Counted from the stretch's first letter, positions 1 to 8,188 are shown. The stretch is DNA of 64,000 bases from Nonomuraea sp. SYSU D8015 (GCF_008065375.1 NZ_MU084033.1:143809-207808), one strand, 5' to 3'. Translations and numbers: made by a program. Notes: a model not told the origin generated them from the sequence alone.

Positions 1-211
1 ACTGGTCTGCTTCCACGGTAGCGAGGGCCCCAATCTGATCGCGGACGAGATCGGCGGGCTCCGGGCCTCGCTTCAGCAGAGCCAGGGCCGCGACAACACC
101 CACGGGGATGGCGATGGTAGAGCCGCCGTGGGTGCGGTGCCACGCGGTGGCGATGCGAGCCGCGGCGGTGGTGACGTCCTGGGGCTCGCTCTGAGAATTG
201 GATGCGTTCAT
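1..211 (-). CDS. N-terminus of a probable DNA methylase (partial, runs off left edge)
   Basis: Only the first 70 codons are present. The start at 211 is set by an AAGGAG five bases upstream. The visible part has a short polar tail and then an alanine-rich helix with the motif AWHRTHGGSTIAIPVG followed by VVAALALL. From memory this resembles the N-terminal helical part of actinobacterial N6-adenine DNA methylases, which precedes the catalytic domain. No catalytic motif lies inside the window, so the assignment is tentative. If right, it adds to the DNA-modification content of the element. Confidence 0.5.
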   Translation of the reverse strand, partial: MNASNSQSEPQDVTTAAARIATAWHRTHGGSTIAIPVGVVAALALLKRGPEPADLVRDQIGALATVEADQ

Positions 212-519
212 GACACTCCTTGGTGATGAGAAGGACGTCGGCGGTTGTCCCGTACTGCACGAGACGCGGGAGAAGAACGCCTCGCGTGACGGAAAATCCG
301 TACCAGGCAAACGCCTCGTGGAGGTTTGTACCGCATGCTGTGCTGGTGCGGTGGGGACGTACTGACAGCGCCACAATTCTGTTCGGTGTAGGCGATTTAT
401 GCCGGAACAACTTCACGGCGTTGTTATGTCGCGCGGCCTTTGCGTGCAAGAGCCAAACATGTCGGGCCGCTGGTCGCCTGTGGCGCGGGACACCATGGAA
501 TTGCGGGACTCACGGTTGC
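212..519. other. Gap without a supported gene
   Basis: Upstream region of the partial methylase. It holds an AAGGAG ribosome site just before 211. Plus-strand ORFs here have no ribosome site and no recognisable protein character, so I treat them as spurious. Confidence 0.4.
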
Positions 520-774
520 TCAGACACAAGAACCATCCGTGCAGTGGCAGTCCGCGAAGTACGCGATGGGCTTGCGACCGTTCTCGTCGCCGTGACGCAA
601 GCGTACGACCTTCCCCTGAGCGAATATGTCTCGGCAGTGCCGTTCGGTCAAGTAACGCTTGTGGACAGGCGCAAGAGCGTGGAACTCCTTCAGCCCCACG
701 GCGAAGTCCTCGAAGATGCGCCCGCCGAGCTTGCCGCCACCGTTCTCGCCATGTCGGATCACGTGATAGTGCAT
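520..774 (-). CDS. Small hypothetical protein, 84 aa
   Basis: A short His-rich and Cys-containing protein (MHYHVIRHGENGG start, CHCTDGSC near the end) preceded by AAAGGGG seven bases before the ATG. I do not recognise the family. The C-terminal cluster of Cys and His could bind a metal. It is the first gene of a minus-strand group that includes the partial methylase. Confidence 0.55.
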   Translation of the reverse strand: MHYHVIRHGENGGGKLGGRIFEDFAVGLKEFHALAPVHKRYLTERHCRDIFAQGKVVRLRHGDENGRKPIAYFADCHCTDGSCV

Positions 775-872
775 AGGTCCCCTTTCTGTATAGATTCAGG
801 CCGACCTTGAAGGTTTGCGCATGGGAATGCTCGACTACTGAAGCTGCTTCGGGAGCGCGTAGAGAGGGTCCC

Positions 873-945
873 ATAGCGCCTTTGCTCGCGCCGTAGAAGC
901 CAAGAGTCCTGCCCTGCAGGCAGAACGTCCTGGTCTCCTGCCACT
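873..945 (-). pseudogene. Fragment related to the gene at 2642-3241
   Basis: Read on the minus strand this stretch encodes WQETRTFCLQGRTLGFYG, which matches WQPTRAFRLQDRTLSFYG inside the protein encoded at 2642-3241. The DNA itself also matches (plus strand 891-925 against 2843-2880). No start, ribosome site or intact frame surrounds it, so it is a leftover piece of a paralogue. Confidence 0.6.
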
Positions 946-983
946 GGTGTCACCGCGCAGGTTCGCCTTGCCCCCACTTGATT

Positions 984-1092
984 GATCCTTTCGGGGAAGG
1001 CGCGGGGTAAGCGTTGGCGCTTACCCCGCGCGGTGGGTGGTTAGCTCTGGTCGGTTGGGCTGTCGGCCAGGGTCTCCGGCGCGTCCGACTCG
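984..1092. repeat. Partial duplication, copy A
   Basis: Holds the last ~20 codons and the downstream sequence of the 74-aa gene at 1041-1265. It matches 1270-1352 closely, except that copy A alone carries the 30-base hairpin at 1001-1030 between the two blocks of identity. Confidence 0.7.
1001..1030 (-). terminator. Perfect 13-bp stem, 4-base loop
   Basis: CGCGGGGTAAGCG, loop TTGG, CGCTTACCCCGCG. It lies 11 bases past the stop of the 74-aa minus-strand gene, so it probably ends that transcript. There is no U tract, as is common in actinomycetes. Confidence 0.7.
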
Positions 1093-1265
1093 GCCGGGGC
1101 CGCGACCACGAAACCGAGCCTGATCCGTAGCTCTTCGGTGGTGTAGGACCGGCCGCTATCGTCCGGGATCTCGACGTTGGCCATTGCGTGGCTGATGGCG
1201 GCGGCGTGGCACTGGGTACGGTCGTGCCCGCACTCGGGGGACGTCGGGCACTGGAGGAACTGCAT
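1041..1265 (-). CDS. Small hypothetical protein with an N-terminal Cys/His cluster, 74 aa
   Basis: Preceded by CCGAAAGGATCATCA and an ATG. The first 20 residues contain CPTSPECGHDRTQCH, a possible zinc site. The tail ESDAPETLADSPTDQS is acidic and probably disordered. A copy of this tail without any start codon lies just upstream (1299-1440). The family is unknown to me. The protein is short enough to be a phage-style accessory or antagonist protein. Confidence 0.6.
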   Translation of the reverse strand: MQFLQCPTSPECGHDRTQCHAAAISHAMANVEIPDDSGRSYTTEELRIRLGFVVAAPAESDAPETLADSPTDQS

Positions 1266-1269
1266 TGAT

Positions 1270-1352
1270 GATCCTTTCGGGGAAGGCGCGGTGGGTGGTT
1301 AGCTCTGGTCGGTGGCGCTGTCGGCCGGGGTCTCCGGCGCGTCCGACCCGGC
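1270..1352. repeat. Partial duplication, copy B
   Basis: Second copy of the block at 984-1092, lacking the hairpin. It precedes the intact 74-aa gene on the minus strand and supplies a truncated version of its tail. Confidence 0.7.
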
Positions 1353-1440
1353 CGGGGTCTGCGGTGTGGGCGGCGCGGGAGCCGGAGGTGGGCCGGTCGG
1401 TGCTGCGGGATTTGTGGTGCGGTGGGCACGCAGGGGCCTT
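1299..1440 (-). pseudogene. Tail fragment paralogous to the 74-aa protein
   Basis: The frame ending at 1299 reads a Pro/Ala-rich stretch ending SDAPETPADSATDQS, nearly the same as the end of the protein at 1041-1265. An in-frame TGA near 1440 and the absence of ATG, GTG or TTG after it leave no way to start translation. It is a decayed partial duplicate. Confidence 0.6.
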
Positions 1441-1459
1441 CACAGTGCCTCGTTGTTCG

Positions 1460-1741
1460 CTACTCGGCGGGCTCGCGCCAGTCGATCCAACTGCTGGTGC
1501 GGGCATCCTGCAGGCCGAGCGCGACAGGGTTGACCATGTGGTAGCCCTCGCACCCAACGACCACGTACGGAGGGATCACGACGTGATCCGGGTCTAGGGC
1601 GGGCTCCTGCCCGCACTCGCTGCACCGTGATGTGAGCCAGGGCGCGATCGCTTCAGCCCAGCCTGGGTTGCTGAGAACCTTGCGCACCTGTGCGACGTAC
1701 CGGGCCTGCGCTTCGTCGCGATCGTTCATCTTCTCGGGCAT
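1460..1741 (-). CDS. Hypothetical protein with CxxC motif, 93 aa
   Basis: Has an N-terminal amphipathic region (ARYVAQVRKVLSNPGWAEAI) and then SRCSECGQEPALDPDH, which could be half of a zinc ribbon. A GTG nine bases earlier (1750) is an alternative start. No known family was recognised. Confidence 0.55.
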   Translation of the reverse strand: MPEKMNDRDEAQARYVAQVRKVLSNPGWAEAIAPWLTSRCSECGQEPALDPDHVVIPPYVVVGCEGYHMVNPVALGLQDARTSSWIDWREPAE

Positions 1742-1830
1742 GGTGATCACCGCCGGTGTGGGGACGGCATCTGGTCACGAGGACATGCTGTGTCTAGGGC
1801 CGCACCGGCGGCCCGAGACACGGCGATCGG

Positions 1831-2475
1831 TCAGCTGTAGTGCTTGCTCAGCAACGTCAGGAGCTCGTCGACGAATTCGGGATCGGACGCCTTCGCCATG
1901 CCGAATTCCACACCGAGGCTCAGTCCGTCATCGTCGCTGTAGATGTCGAACACTCCGTGCGGCCCGTCAGGATGGCCGAAGCCGATGCTGCGGTGATCGG
2001 GGAACAGTCCCGGTGGGCGGACCCGGGCCGAGGGCAGCCGTTCCGCGAACGTCTGAGCCAGGCGGGCCGCTTCGCTCGCGCGCTGTGCCGCGCGCTGGTC
2101 GGACTGGAGGGTCTCAGTCGTCTCGCGGGTGTAGCGGGGCAGAAGCTCTTTGACCAGTCGGGATGTGACGGCGTGGGGCGGGCGAGTCATCTTGGTCTGG
2201 ATGTATGACCCTCTGTCGCAGCCGTAGGTCCCGAGCTCCGCTCGCGGGCTCAGACCGGTGAACGTGAGCTGATTGCGGGCGCAGTCGCCGTGGGTCTTGT
2301 GGTGGATCAGGATCCGCAAGTCCCCCTTGACGATCAGGTACTGGTGGGTGCGGCTTCCCTCGCGCTGCCAGGTCTCGACCGTCCAGCCATCGTTCAGTTC
2401 GGCTGCGACGCCGTCAGCCAGCGCTTTGACCGTGGCGTCGTCGGCGTACATTATCGGGTGCCAGATCATGTGCAT
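1831..2475 (-). CDS. Hypothetical protein, 214 aa
   Basis: Preceded by GAGAGGAAGC. The ATG two codons downstream is equally possible. The N-terminal ~90 residues look like a compact alpha/beta fold, residues ~115-150 form an Arg/Ala/Gln-rich helix that may be a coiled coil, and the C-terminus is acidic (IYSDDDGLSLGVEFGM). I do not recognise a family. It lies in the minus-strand series of single small genes. Confidence 0.6.
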   Translation of the reverse strand: MHMIWHPIMYADDATVKALADGVAAELNDGWTVETWQREGSRTHQYLIVKGDLRILIHHKTHGDCARNQLTFTGLSPRAELGTYGCDRGSYIQTKMTRPPHAVTSRLVKELLPRYTRETTETLQSDQRAAQRASEAARLAQTFAERLPSARVRPPGLFPDHRSIGFGHPDGPHGVFDIYSDDDGLSLGVEFGMAKASDPEFVDELLTLLSKHYS

Positions 2476-2592
2476 GCTTCCTCTCGTGATCGACTCTCTG
2501 GTGTGGTGCGTGCCGCTGCCCGGCCGGCGCCATCGGCAAGCGGCGGCCCGCGGGTGTGTGACAGGCGGGGGTGGGGCGATCGGGTAGGGAGC

Positions 2593-2623
2593 CGGAAGGC
2601 TCGGCAGATGCCGGAGCCTTCCG
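2593..2623 (-). terminator. Hairpin after the 2642-3241 gene
   Basis: CGGAAGGCTC and GAGCCTTCCG form a 10-bp stem whose loop can pair further. It lies just past the minus-strand stop at 2642. Confidence 0.65.
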
Positions 2624-2641
2624 AACTCGTGATCGGGCGTT

Positions 2642-3241
2642 CTAGTCCGACGCGGGAGCGTCTTCCGTCACGTCGCGGACTTCGAGGTTGTCAAGCTCGC
2701 CGATCTTGGCGCGGCCGTCCATGAGATCCTCGAACCACTGGTCCGCGTGCTCGTCGGCCCACAGCTCCAGCGCCTTCTGATTCGTGACCAGCTCGCCGGG
2801 CACGCTGAGGTCTACCTCTTGCGCATAGCGCCATTGCCGCGTGCCGTAGAAGCTCAGCGTCCTGTCCTGCAGGCGGAATGCCCTTGTCGGTTGCCATAGA
2901 AGCCAGGCGTGTTCGCGCAGGTAGGAGTCGGTAACGAAGTACGGGCTTGTGTAGTCGCCTGAGTTTCCCGGCTCGGCAACGAACCCTGTCATGTCGGCGA
3001 CCTGGGCCCACTGCGTGCATTGAGCGCGGTCGTGGTCGGGGCAGAGGCGCTCGACGGTGAGGCGGTAGAGGTGGCGGTCGCCGCTGGCGAGGGCTTCGGT
3101 GTCCCTGCGGGCGATGACGGGGTCACCGTCAGGTTCGTACTGGGATGCGGGGCACGTGGAAACGAAAAGACGGAAGAGGGTGTCCCGCCGTTGCAGACGT
3201 GCCGCCAAGATTGATGCCTTGGTGAACGAAACATGGCGCAT
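2642..3241 (-). CDS. Hypothetical protein, 199 aa
   Basis: The frame is open upstream to 3427, but AAGGGA about ten bases before the ATG at 3241 fits that start, and the longer form would overlap the next gene. The protein has a Cys/His patch (RLCPDHDRAQCTQW, about residues 70-85), an aromatic centre and an acidic C-terminus (VRDVTEDAPASD). A homologous fragment survives at 873-945. Function unknown. Confidence 0.6.
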   Translation of the reverse strand: MRHVSFTKASILAARLQRRDTLFRLFVSTCPASQYEPDGDPVIARRDTEALASGDRHLYRLTVERLCPDHDRAQCTQWAQVADMTGFVAEPGNSGDYTSPYFVTDSYLREHAWLLWQPTRAFRLQDRTLSFYGTRQWRYAQEVDLSVPGELVTNQKALELWADEHADQWFEDLMDGRAKIGELDNLEVRDVTEDAPASD

Positions 3242-3305
3242 GCGAATTGTAGGTCCCTTCTTGTTATGGGTGGCGTGCCGCAGCGGCGGCATTGAGCGGA
3301 TTCGA

Positions 3306-3827
3306 TTAGTGGGTGTGTCCCGGGGAGTGCGGACCGCTAGGCCACAACCACACATATCCGTGTTCTGACTCCGGTGACGGCCGGGCGAAGAGTGCACATG
3401 TCGCGAAGCCAACGGGAGCGCCCTCAACGGTGGTGAAAGTGGAGGGACGTGTCGGCGAAGGGTGATAGGTGACGCGCACCATGTGCCGCAGGTCGAAGCG
3501 GTCGGAGATGATGCCGGGAAGGTTCGTCAGTTCGAACACTTCTGGTTCGAGGGGTTCGTTCTCGTTCCATACGAGGGTGAAGGCGGAGATGACTTCGCCG
3601 GTGACCCATGCGTGCACGGAGCGCTGTCGTGAGCGCTGATATCGCGCCCTGCCTTTGGCGGAGACGTGGAACGTGACGTTGCGCAGGATAATAGCTTCTG
3701 CATCGGCGATGACCCGGCGGGCCATTGGGCCTGATCGGGCGGTTACGGAGTAGGTGCATTTATGCAGGTTGTAGTGCACTTTTACCGGAAGCCCCAGGGG
3801 AAGGATATCGGTGGGGTAGAAGGGCAT
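3306..3827 (-). CDS. Hypothetical protein, 173 aa
   Basis: Preceded by GGAGACGACC. The sequence looks beta-rich (IILRNVTFHVSAKGRARYQR, FTLVWNENEPLEPEVFELTN) with no cysteine cluster, membrane segment or known motif. The gene lies downstream of an AT-rich leader at 3971-3996 that it shares with three other genes of the element. Confidence 0.6.
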   Translation of the reverse strand: MPFYPTDILPLGLPVKVHYNLHKCTYSVTARSGPMARRVIADAEAIILRNVTFHVSAKGRARYQRSRQRSVHAWVTGEVISAFTLVWNENEPLEPEVFELTNLPGIISDRFDLRHMVRVTYHPSPTRPSTFTTVEGAPVGFATCALFARPSPESEHGYVWLWPSGPHSPGHTH

Positions 3828-4183
3828 GGTCGTCTCCGGCGTGAGGTCGGTGGTGATGGAGCGGCGAGGTCAGACGGGTGCTCAGAACGTCGCGTGCGTG
3901 AATGCCGCCAGTGCTCTGGATCGGTGAATGGAAAGGGGGCGGCGGGGCGATAGCGCTCCTCGCCGTGAGAATCAAACCAGCAAATGCATCCTTATGGGGT
4001 GCGCCTGTGTGGCTCGGCGTTCTGGTGCGTGCGGCGGCTGACGCGTGGGGTCGTGAGGAGAGGCGTGGTGGCTGGCGCGCGTTTCGGCGTGTGGCGATGT
4101 CGGCCTCTGGCCAGATGCCGCTGCCAGCGACCTCGGACGGGAGGGGGCGGGGCGGGTGTCCGTCCCGCCCCCGGTTGTTGGTC
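3828..4183. other. Leader and intergenic region
   Basis: Contains the conserved leader motif at 3971-3996. A TTG-started frame (3760-3975) runs from it into the next gene, but it has no strong protein character and probably represents an untranslated leader. Nothing else supported. Confidence 0.4.
3971..3996 (-). promoter_or_regulatory. Leader motif, copy 1 (ATAARGAGGC-type)
   Basis: On the minus strand CATAAGGATGCATTTGC followed by a GGTTTGAT element. It resembles the leaders at 11685, 15697 and 30757. It lies ~145 bases before the start of the 173-aa gene. Confidence 0.5.
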
Positions 4184-5911
4184 TCAGCGCTCCAGCGTTG
4201 CTCTCAAGTGTTGGCCGATCCAGTAGGCGGCGTTCGTGGAGACGGCGTTGCCTGCCTGGGCCGTTCTCTCGGTGGAGCCTCCGGTGACTTGGTAGATGTG
4301 GGGGAAGTTCTGGGCTTCGAGGTTCTCGTCGCTGCTGACCATGCGGTAGCGCACATCGTTGATGTCGATGGCTGGGGTGGCGAGCGCGGCCGAGTCCTTG
4401 GTGCTCAGCGTGGGTAGGGGCTGCTGGGAGTTCTTGGGCTTGCTGCGTTTGCGGTAGGGGATGACGAGCCGGTGACCGTCGTTCCAGTGCAGGTGGTCGC
4501 TCGGGGTGGCGAGGTAGGCGTGGTTGCCGCCCGCCACGAGAGTGCAGAAGGGGTGGCTCGCGGGACGGGTAGTGGAGCCGCCGCCGTGCAGTTCGACCAC
4601 GTAGGGCTCGATACAGCAGGCAATGGCGTCGGTGTCGCGGGTCATCCGGGTGGGCATGGGCTGCGACACGGGCTGCTCGGCGCGTTTGTTGCCGCCCACC
4701 TGGACCAGGAAGGTCGCGTCCAGCGCGGTGAGTCCGTCGCCGCCCTTCTGCGTCCTGGTGCTGAAGGCGTTTTCGGCGGCCAGGTAGTGGCGGCCCTCGT
4801 GGTCGCCGTGGCTGACCTGGAAGATGGTCGGCCCTTCGCGCATCATCTGCATTCCGCGGGTGATCTTGGCGAGCGTGTTGGGTGCGAGGTCCGGCAGACC
4901 GAGGTCGCGTCGTTCCCCGATCTTGGGGCCCAGGTTTTCCCAGCGGATGACGCTGATGGCTGGGCGGACCCAAGGCTCGACGACGGGGTTGGTGTGGGGT
5001 CGGCTGGTGTTGGGACAGGTGTAGACGTATTGGCCGCTGGGCCCGTACTTGCCGATGTTTCCGTACGTCTTGGTGACCTTGGTCTTCTTCCACGTTTGAC
5101 GGGCGCGCACGTTCGTCCCGCAGTCGAAGCAGTAGGCCAGTGGCCGGGGGGCGAATGTCGGCATCTTGAAGTCCTTGCGGACGAAGACGACATAAATGCG
5201 GTCACGCCACTGCGGTGCCGAGCGGTAGTGCGGGTCGTCGTTGCAGAGGTGCGCAGAGTTGGCGCTGACGATTTTGTACTTGTAGCCGAGTAGTTTGAAC
5301 GCTCTCAGCCACAGAGGGAAGAGCGGCCAATCGGTGACGAACTCGAACACGTTCTCCACGACGATGGCCTTGAAGCGCCACAATTCGGTGGCGCGGACCA
5401 CATCCCATCCGGTGACGCGGGTGCGTTCCCAGCCAGCGTCGTCGATGTCGTCCTCGTCGACGTCGAACCGGTCGGCCATGCTCGGGTCGTTGCCGCGCAC
5501 CTTCTGCGTACCACCGGCAGGGCTGCCCTCGGTGCAGATGACCGAGGCCCACAGCACGTCCACGCTGCGCGGCAACCGGCGCATGTCGTAGCCGTTGAGG
5601 TCCATGCATTTGTGATCGGCCAGCCGGAAATTGGCGCCATGTGTCTCGATGGCGCGGAACCAGTGATTAATACCGAGCAGCAGCTCGAACCCGGCGGCGG
5701 TCATGCCGATGGACGATCCGCCCGCTCCGCAGAAGAAATCCACGAAGGTCAATCCGCTGGGTTGGGCGGGGGTCCAATTGCTGGTCCACAGGTCAGGAAC
5801 GAAGCGGTCGTATGCGTAGAGCGGCTTGTTTGCAGAACCGTCGGGCATGCCGACGAGCGGACTCCAGGGTGCCGATTCCTCGGCTTCCCGTTTCTTGGTG
5901 ATGCGGCTCAC
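4184..5911 (-). CDS. DNA (cytosine-5) methyltransferase, phage type, 575 aa
   Basis: Transfers a methyl group from S-adenosylmethionine to cytosine C5 in DNA. Motif I FVDFFCGAGGSS is at about residues 56-67, the catalytic-loop cysteine at 126, the ENV motif at 186-188, QWRDR at 234-238 and the AGNAV motif near 553-557. The catalytic loop reads ASVICTEGSPAGG, so the usual Pro before Cys is Ile. A CxxC with a later Cys (about 260-295) suggests a zinc-ribbon insertion before the target-recognition region. The start is a GTG with CCGAAAGG ten bases upstream. No restriction endonuclease gene adjoins it, so it is probably an orphan methylase protecting or marking the element. Confidence 0.9.
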   Translation of the reverse strand: MSRITKKREAEESAPWSPLVGMPDGSANKPLYAYDRFVPDLWTSNWTPAQPSGLTFVDFFCGAGGSSIGMTAAGFELLLGINHWFRAIETHGANFRLADHKCMDLNGYDMRRLPRSVDVLWASVICTEGSPAGGTQKVRGNDPSMADRFDVDEDDIDDAGWERTRVTGWDVVRATELWRFKAIVVENVFEFVTDWPLFPLWLRAFKLLGYKYKIVSANSAHLCNDDPHYRSAPQWRDRIYVVFVRKDFKMPTFAPRPLAYCFDCGTNVRARQTWKKTKVTKTYGNIGKYGPSGQYVYTCPNTSRPHTNPVVEPWVRPAISVIRWENLGPKIGERRDLGLPDLAPNTLAKITRGMQMMREGPTIFQVSHGDHEGRHYLAAENAFSTRTQKGGDGLTALDATFLVQVGGNKRAEQPVSQPMPTRMTRDTDAIACCIEPYVVELHGGGSTTRPASHPFCTLVAGGNHAYLATPSDHLHWNDGHRLVIPYRKRSKPKNSQQPLPTLSTKDSAALATPAIDINDVRYRMVSSDENLEAQNFPHIYQVTGGSTERTAQAGNAVSTNAAYWIGQHLRATLER

Positions 5912-6012
5912 TGAGTGAGACCTTTCGGATCGGAATTAATTGCTAAGGGGTGCCAATCCCTGACGAATTAATACCGGAATTTCTTTATTGCTGGTTTTGA
6001 AGTAAATGGGAA

Positions 6013-6037
6013 AGGGCCCCGCCGGTGGCGGGGCCCT
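6013..6037 (-). terminator. Perfect 11-bp stem with T-rich tail
   Basis: AGGGCCCCGCC, loop GGT, GGCGGGGCCCT. On the minus strand it is followed by TTTCCCATTT. It probably ends transcription from the 7415-6173 gene pair before the methyltransferase gene. Confidence 0.8.
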
Positions 6038-6111
6038 GAGAGATTTGGACCGGATGTATTGCGGTCTTCGGCGCTGGGACTGATTGGCGCCGTGTGAGTT
6101 TGGTGCGCAGC

Positions 6112-6165
6112 CTGTAGGTGCAGGCGAAGAGGATGAGATCCTCCACCACGTCGGGCGATTACCGA
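6112..6165. repeat. Second, decayed copy of the 3' end of gene 6173-7084
   Basis: Minus-strand reading SPDVVEDLILFACTYRLRT parallels the true C-terminus QVNDLILLACTYPWA encoded at 6173-6240. The DNA block GGTGCAGGCGA.CAGGATGAGATC occurs in both. This is a tandem partial duplication, like the one at 984/1270. Confidence 0.65.
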
Positions 6166-6172
6166 GAGAGGT

Positions 6173-7084
6173 TTAAGCCCATGGGTAGGTGCAGGCGAGC
6201 AGGATGAGATCGTTCACCTGGTCGCTGCTGTACTGAGACAGATCAATGGACCTGAACCAGGGGGGCACGTCGCGAGTGGTGATCAGCCCGTAGAGGGCGG
6301 AGTCTTGCCACTCACTTATGCCGCCGGCCTGCGTGGTGTTGCCTCGTTCGGGGACCGTGATCTGAGCCCTGATTCGCTCGGGGTACAGGTGCGCATCGAT
6401 CAGTGCGACCACACGATCACCCGATGCGTTGTAATCGAGGTTCGTCGCCTCGCCGAGCATGTAGGCGTCATGGTTCCTGTAGTGGCAGACCCACCAGCCG
6501 TCAGGACTGGAGTTGTCTACCTCAGCGATCTCGGTACGGGTGATGCCCAGCAGCGCATCGTGGGCAAGGTGAATCCAGAGAATGATCATATGGGGATCGT
6601 TGTCCCCGATGCCCCAGGGGATCTCTTCCCCCCGTGCCTCGCGGTCGCTGTCTTCCTGCTCCAGTCGGGCACGCATGGGCTCCAGCCCTTGGCTGACCAG
6701 AGCGGACATGCGCGCCTCCTCCTGCCTCCTGCGTGCTTCCCACACGCGCTCCAGAAGGACCGCGGGGATGCGCTCGCGGATGAGGGCCACGAGCTGTGCG
6801 CCCGTCAGCCCGGTTGCTACGTCTTCCCGTTCGCGGTTGACGTCGCCCGGATCGAGCAGGACATCCCAGCCGTCCGGGCTGTCGTAGTCGGCAGCTTCGT
6901 TGCGATCGATCATCAGGGCCGGACCGCGGAAATCGGGCGTGTAACGCACGTAGATGGACATGGTGTTACCGCCCGAGTCGTACAAGGTGAACGGGATACC
7001 CTCCTGGCGAAGTAGCTTCATACCGGGTCGCAACCCCTGATAGGTGGCTGCCTCCTCGAACACGGACGCGTGCTCACTGGTCAT
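6173..7084 (-). CDS. Hypothetical protein, 303 aa
   Basis: Starts at 7084, overlapping the stop of the preceding 113-aa gene, so the two are translationally coupled. Residues ~90-160 are charged and helical (ALIRERIPAVLLERVWEARR), probably a coiled coil. The C-terminal half is globular with SSPDGWWVCHY and a repeat of NLDYNASGD type. No family recognised. Its last codons are duplicated downstream at 6112-6165. Confidence 0.6.
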   Translation of the reverse strand: MTSEHASVFEEAATYQGLRPGMKLLRQEGIPFTLYDSGGNTMSIYVRYTPDFRGPALMIDRNEAADYDSPDGWDVLLDPGDVNREREDVATGLTGAQLVALIRERIPAVLLERVWEARRRQEEARMSALVSQGLEPMRARLEQEDSDREARGEEIPWGIGDNDPHMIILWIHLAHDALLGITRTEIAEVDNSSPDGWWVCHYRNHDAYMLGEATNLDYNASGDRVVALIDAHLYPERIRAQITVPERGNTTQAGGISEWQDSALYGLITTRDVPPWFRSIDLSQYSSDQVNDLILLACTYPWA

Positions 7085-7415
7085 TGGTCGTGACCTCCAC
7101 CCAGCAGCACCAGTTGCCGCCGATGGTGTAGAGGCCATCGGAGTCGGGTTCGATGATCTTGCCCCTGTAGTCGGGCTGACTCCAGGCGAGGTTGAGTTCG
7201 TAGTGACGGATGTTGGCTCCTTCCCACGTGAGCCGGAAACCGCCGTCCGGCACGAGGGAGAAGGGTGCGGTGTTGAGTGCGTCCACGACGCGCCGCGCGG
7301 TGTAGAGATCGAACCGAGGCAGAACCCTGCCGCTGAAGCGATGATGCGGTGCGACCTTCGCCGGGAACAGCTCGTCGATGTCCTCATGCTTGATGGTGGT
7401 GTCTCGCCAAGACAT
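7074..7415 (-). CDS. Hypothetical protein, 113 aa
   Basis: Preceded by AGAAAGG. It looks like a small beta-rich protein (FRLTWEGANIRHYELNL, LYTIGGNWCCWVEV). The stop overlaps the start of the 303-aa gene, so both probably act together. The motif of a DGLYTIGG turn also occurs in the proteins at 7585 (DGMYPLNPWGWEEV) and 8894 (DGYYVIGGGRRLW), which hints at a shared small domain. Confidence 0.6.
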   Translation of the reverse strand: MSWRDTTIKHEDIDELFPAKVAPHHRFSGRVLPRFDLYTARRVVDALNTAPFSLVPDGGFRLTWEGANIRHYELNLAWSQPDYRGKIIEPDSDGLYTIGGNWCCWVEVTTNDQ

Positions 7416-7531
7416 GGATTGCCTTTCTGCGCGGGTGTCAGGGATTGGGTGAACTCATTAGCGGACTGCTGGAACGGCAAGGCCGGCCAGTTGCCCTATG
7501 GCAAGATCAGACATAGAGCTCTCGGGCGTGA

Positions 7532-7563
7532 ATAACGGGCCCTAGATATCTAGGGCCCGTTAT
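7532..7563. terminator. Perfect 32-bp palindrome, probable terminator
   Basis: ATAACGGGCCCTAGAT followed directly by its exact reverse complement. It lies between the 175-aa gene, which ends at 7585, and the 113-aa gene. As RNA it would fold into a 14- to 15-bp stem with a tiny loop. Because it is symmetric it could work on both strands or bind a dimeric protein. Confidence 0.7.
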
Positions 7564-7584
7564 CGGTCCTCAGTGCCTATCGGA

Positions 7585-8112
7585 TTAGACGTACTGGCCG
7601 TCTTTATCAACACGGTCGTTGAGATCGGCCAGGTGCACCCTTCCAAACGGCTTGCTCTCGATGTTGTCAGCGATGGCGTCGCGGTCGGGTGCCCAGTCGA
7701 AGGGTTGGATTAGCTTCGCCTGATGTTCGTCGAGCACCCTCTTGACGGCTTTGCCGATGGCGATCGTATTGTGGCCGGGGATGACGAATGTAGCGACCAG
7801 CGTGACGGGAATGACCTCCTCCCAGCCCCATGGGTTGAGCGGATACATGCCGTCGTCGTCGGGTGCGACGATTTCCGTTGTGCCGTCTATGCTGACGGTT
7901 ACGGTGCCGTCAGGGTTCATCGTGAGGCTATCCCTGAACCCGTAGTTGGCCCACGTCTGGTTCGACTCAGCGATGATGCGTAGGGTCGTCTCGCGATCGA
8001 ACCGCGCTTTGCGGGCTGCGTACGTGCCGTACCCGTCGAAGATTTCGGCAGGGAACCATTTACGCTCGTGGTCGCTGTCAACGCTCACGAATCCCTTGTG
8101 GTATCTGACCAT
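7585..8112 (-). CDS. Hypothetical protein, 175 aa
   Basis: The frame is open to 8190, but GAAAGGAACCTCA just before the ATG at 8112 fixes the start. It contains a Gly/Asp turn (DDDGMYPLNPWGW) shared in style with neighbouring genes, and a helix-rich C-terminus (GKAVKRVLDEHQAKLI). Family unknown. Confidence 0.6.
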   Translation of the reverse strand: MVRYHKGFVSVDSDHERKWFPAEIFDGYGTYAARKARFDRETTLRIIAESNQTWANYGFRDSLTMNPDGTVTVSIDGTTEIVAPDDDGMYPLNPWGWEEVIPVTLVATFVIPGHNTIAIGKAVKRVLDEHQAKLIQPFDWAPDRDAIADNIESKPFGRVHLADLNDRVDKDGQYV

Positions 8113-8162
8113 TGAGGTTCCTTTCTCTGTGCGGGTTGTCTGGGCAATCGCCCAGCCATGGC

Positions 8163-8188
8163 GAAGGGCCCGGAATTCCGAGCCCTTC
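8163..8188 (-). terminator. Hairpin GAAGGGC...GCCCTTC
   Basis: Near-palindrome with one mismatch centred on GGAATTCC. It lies past the minus-strand stop of the 8222-8773 gene. Confidence 0.6.

Noticed and set aside
220..810. Plus-strand ORF of 196 codons opposite the 84-aa gene
   Set aside because: No ribosome site, low-complexity Arg/Ala-rich product, and it covers a better-supported minus-strand gene.
4472..5293. Plus-strand ORF of 273 codons inside the methyltransferase gene
   Set aside because: Antisense shadow caused by high GC; the methyltransferase motifs lie on the minus strand.
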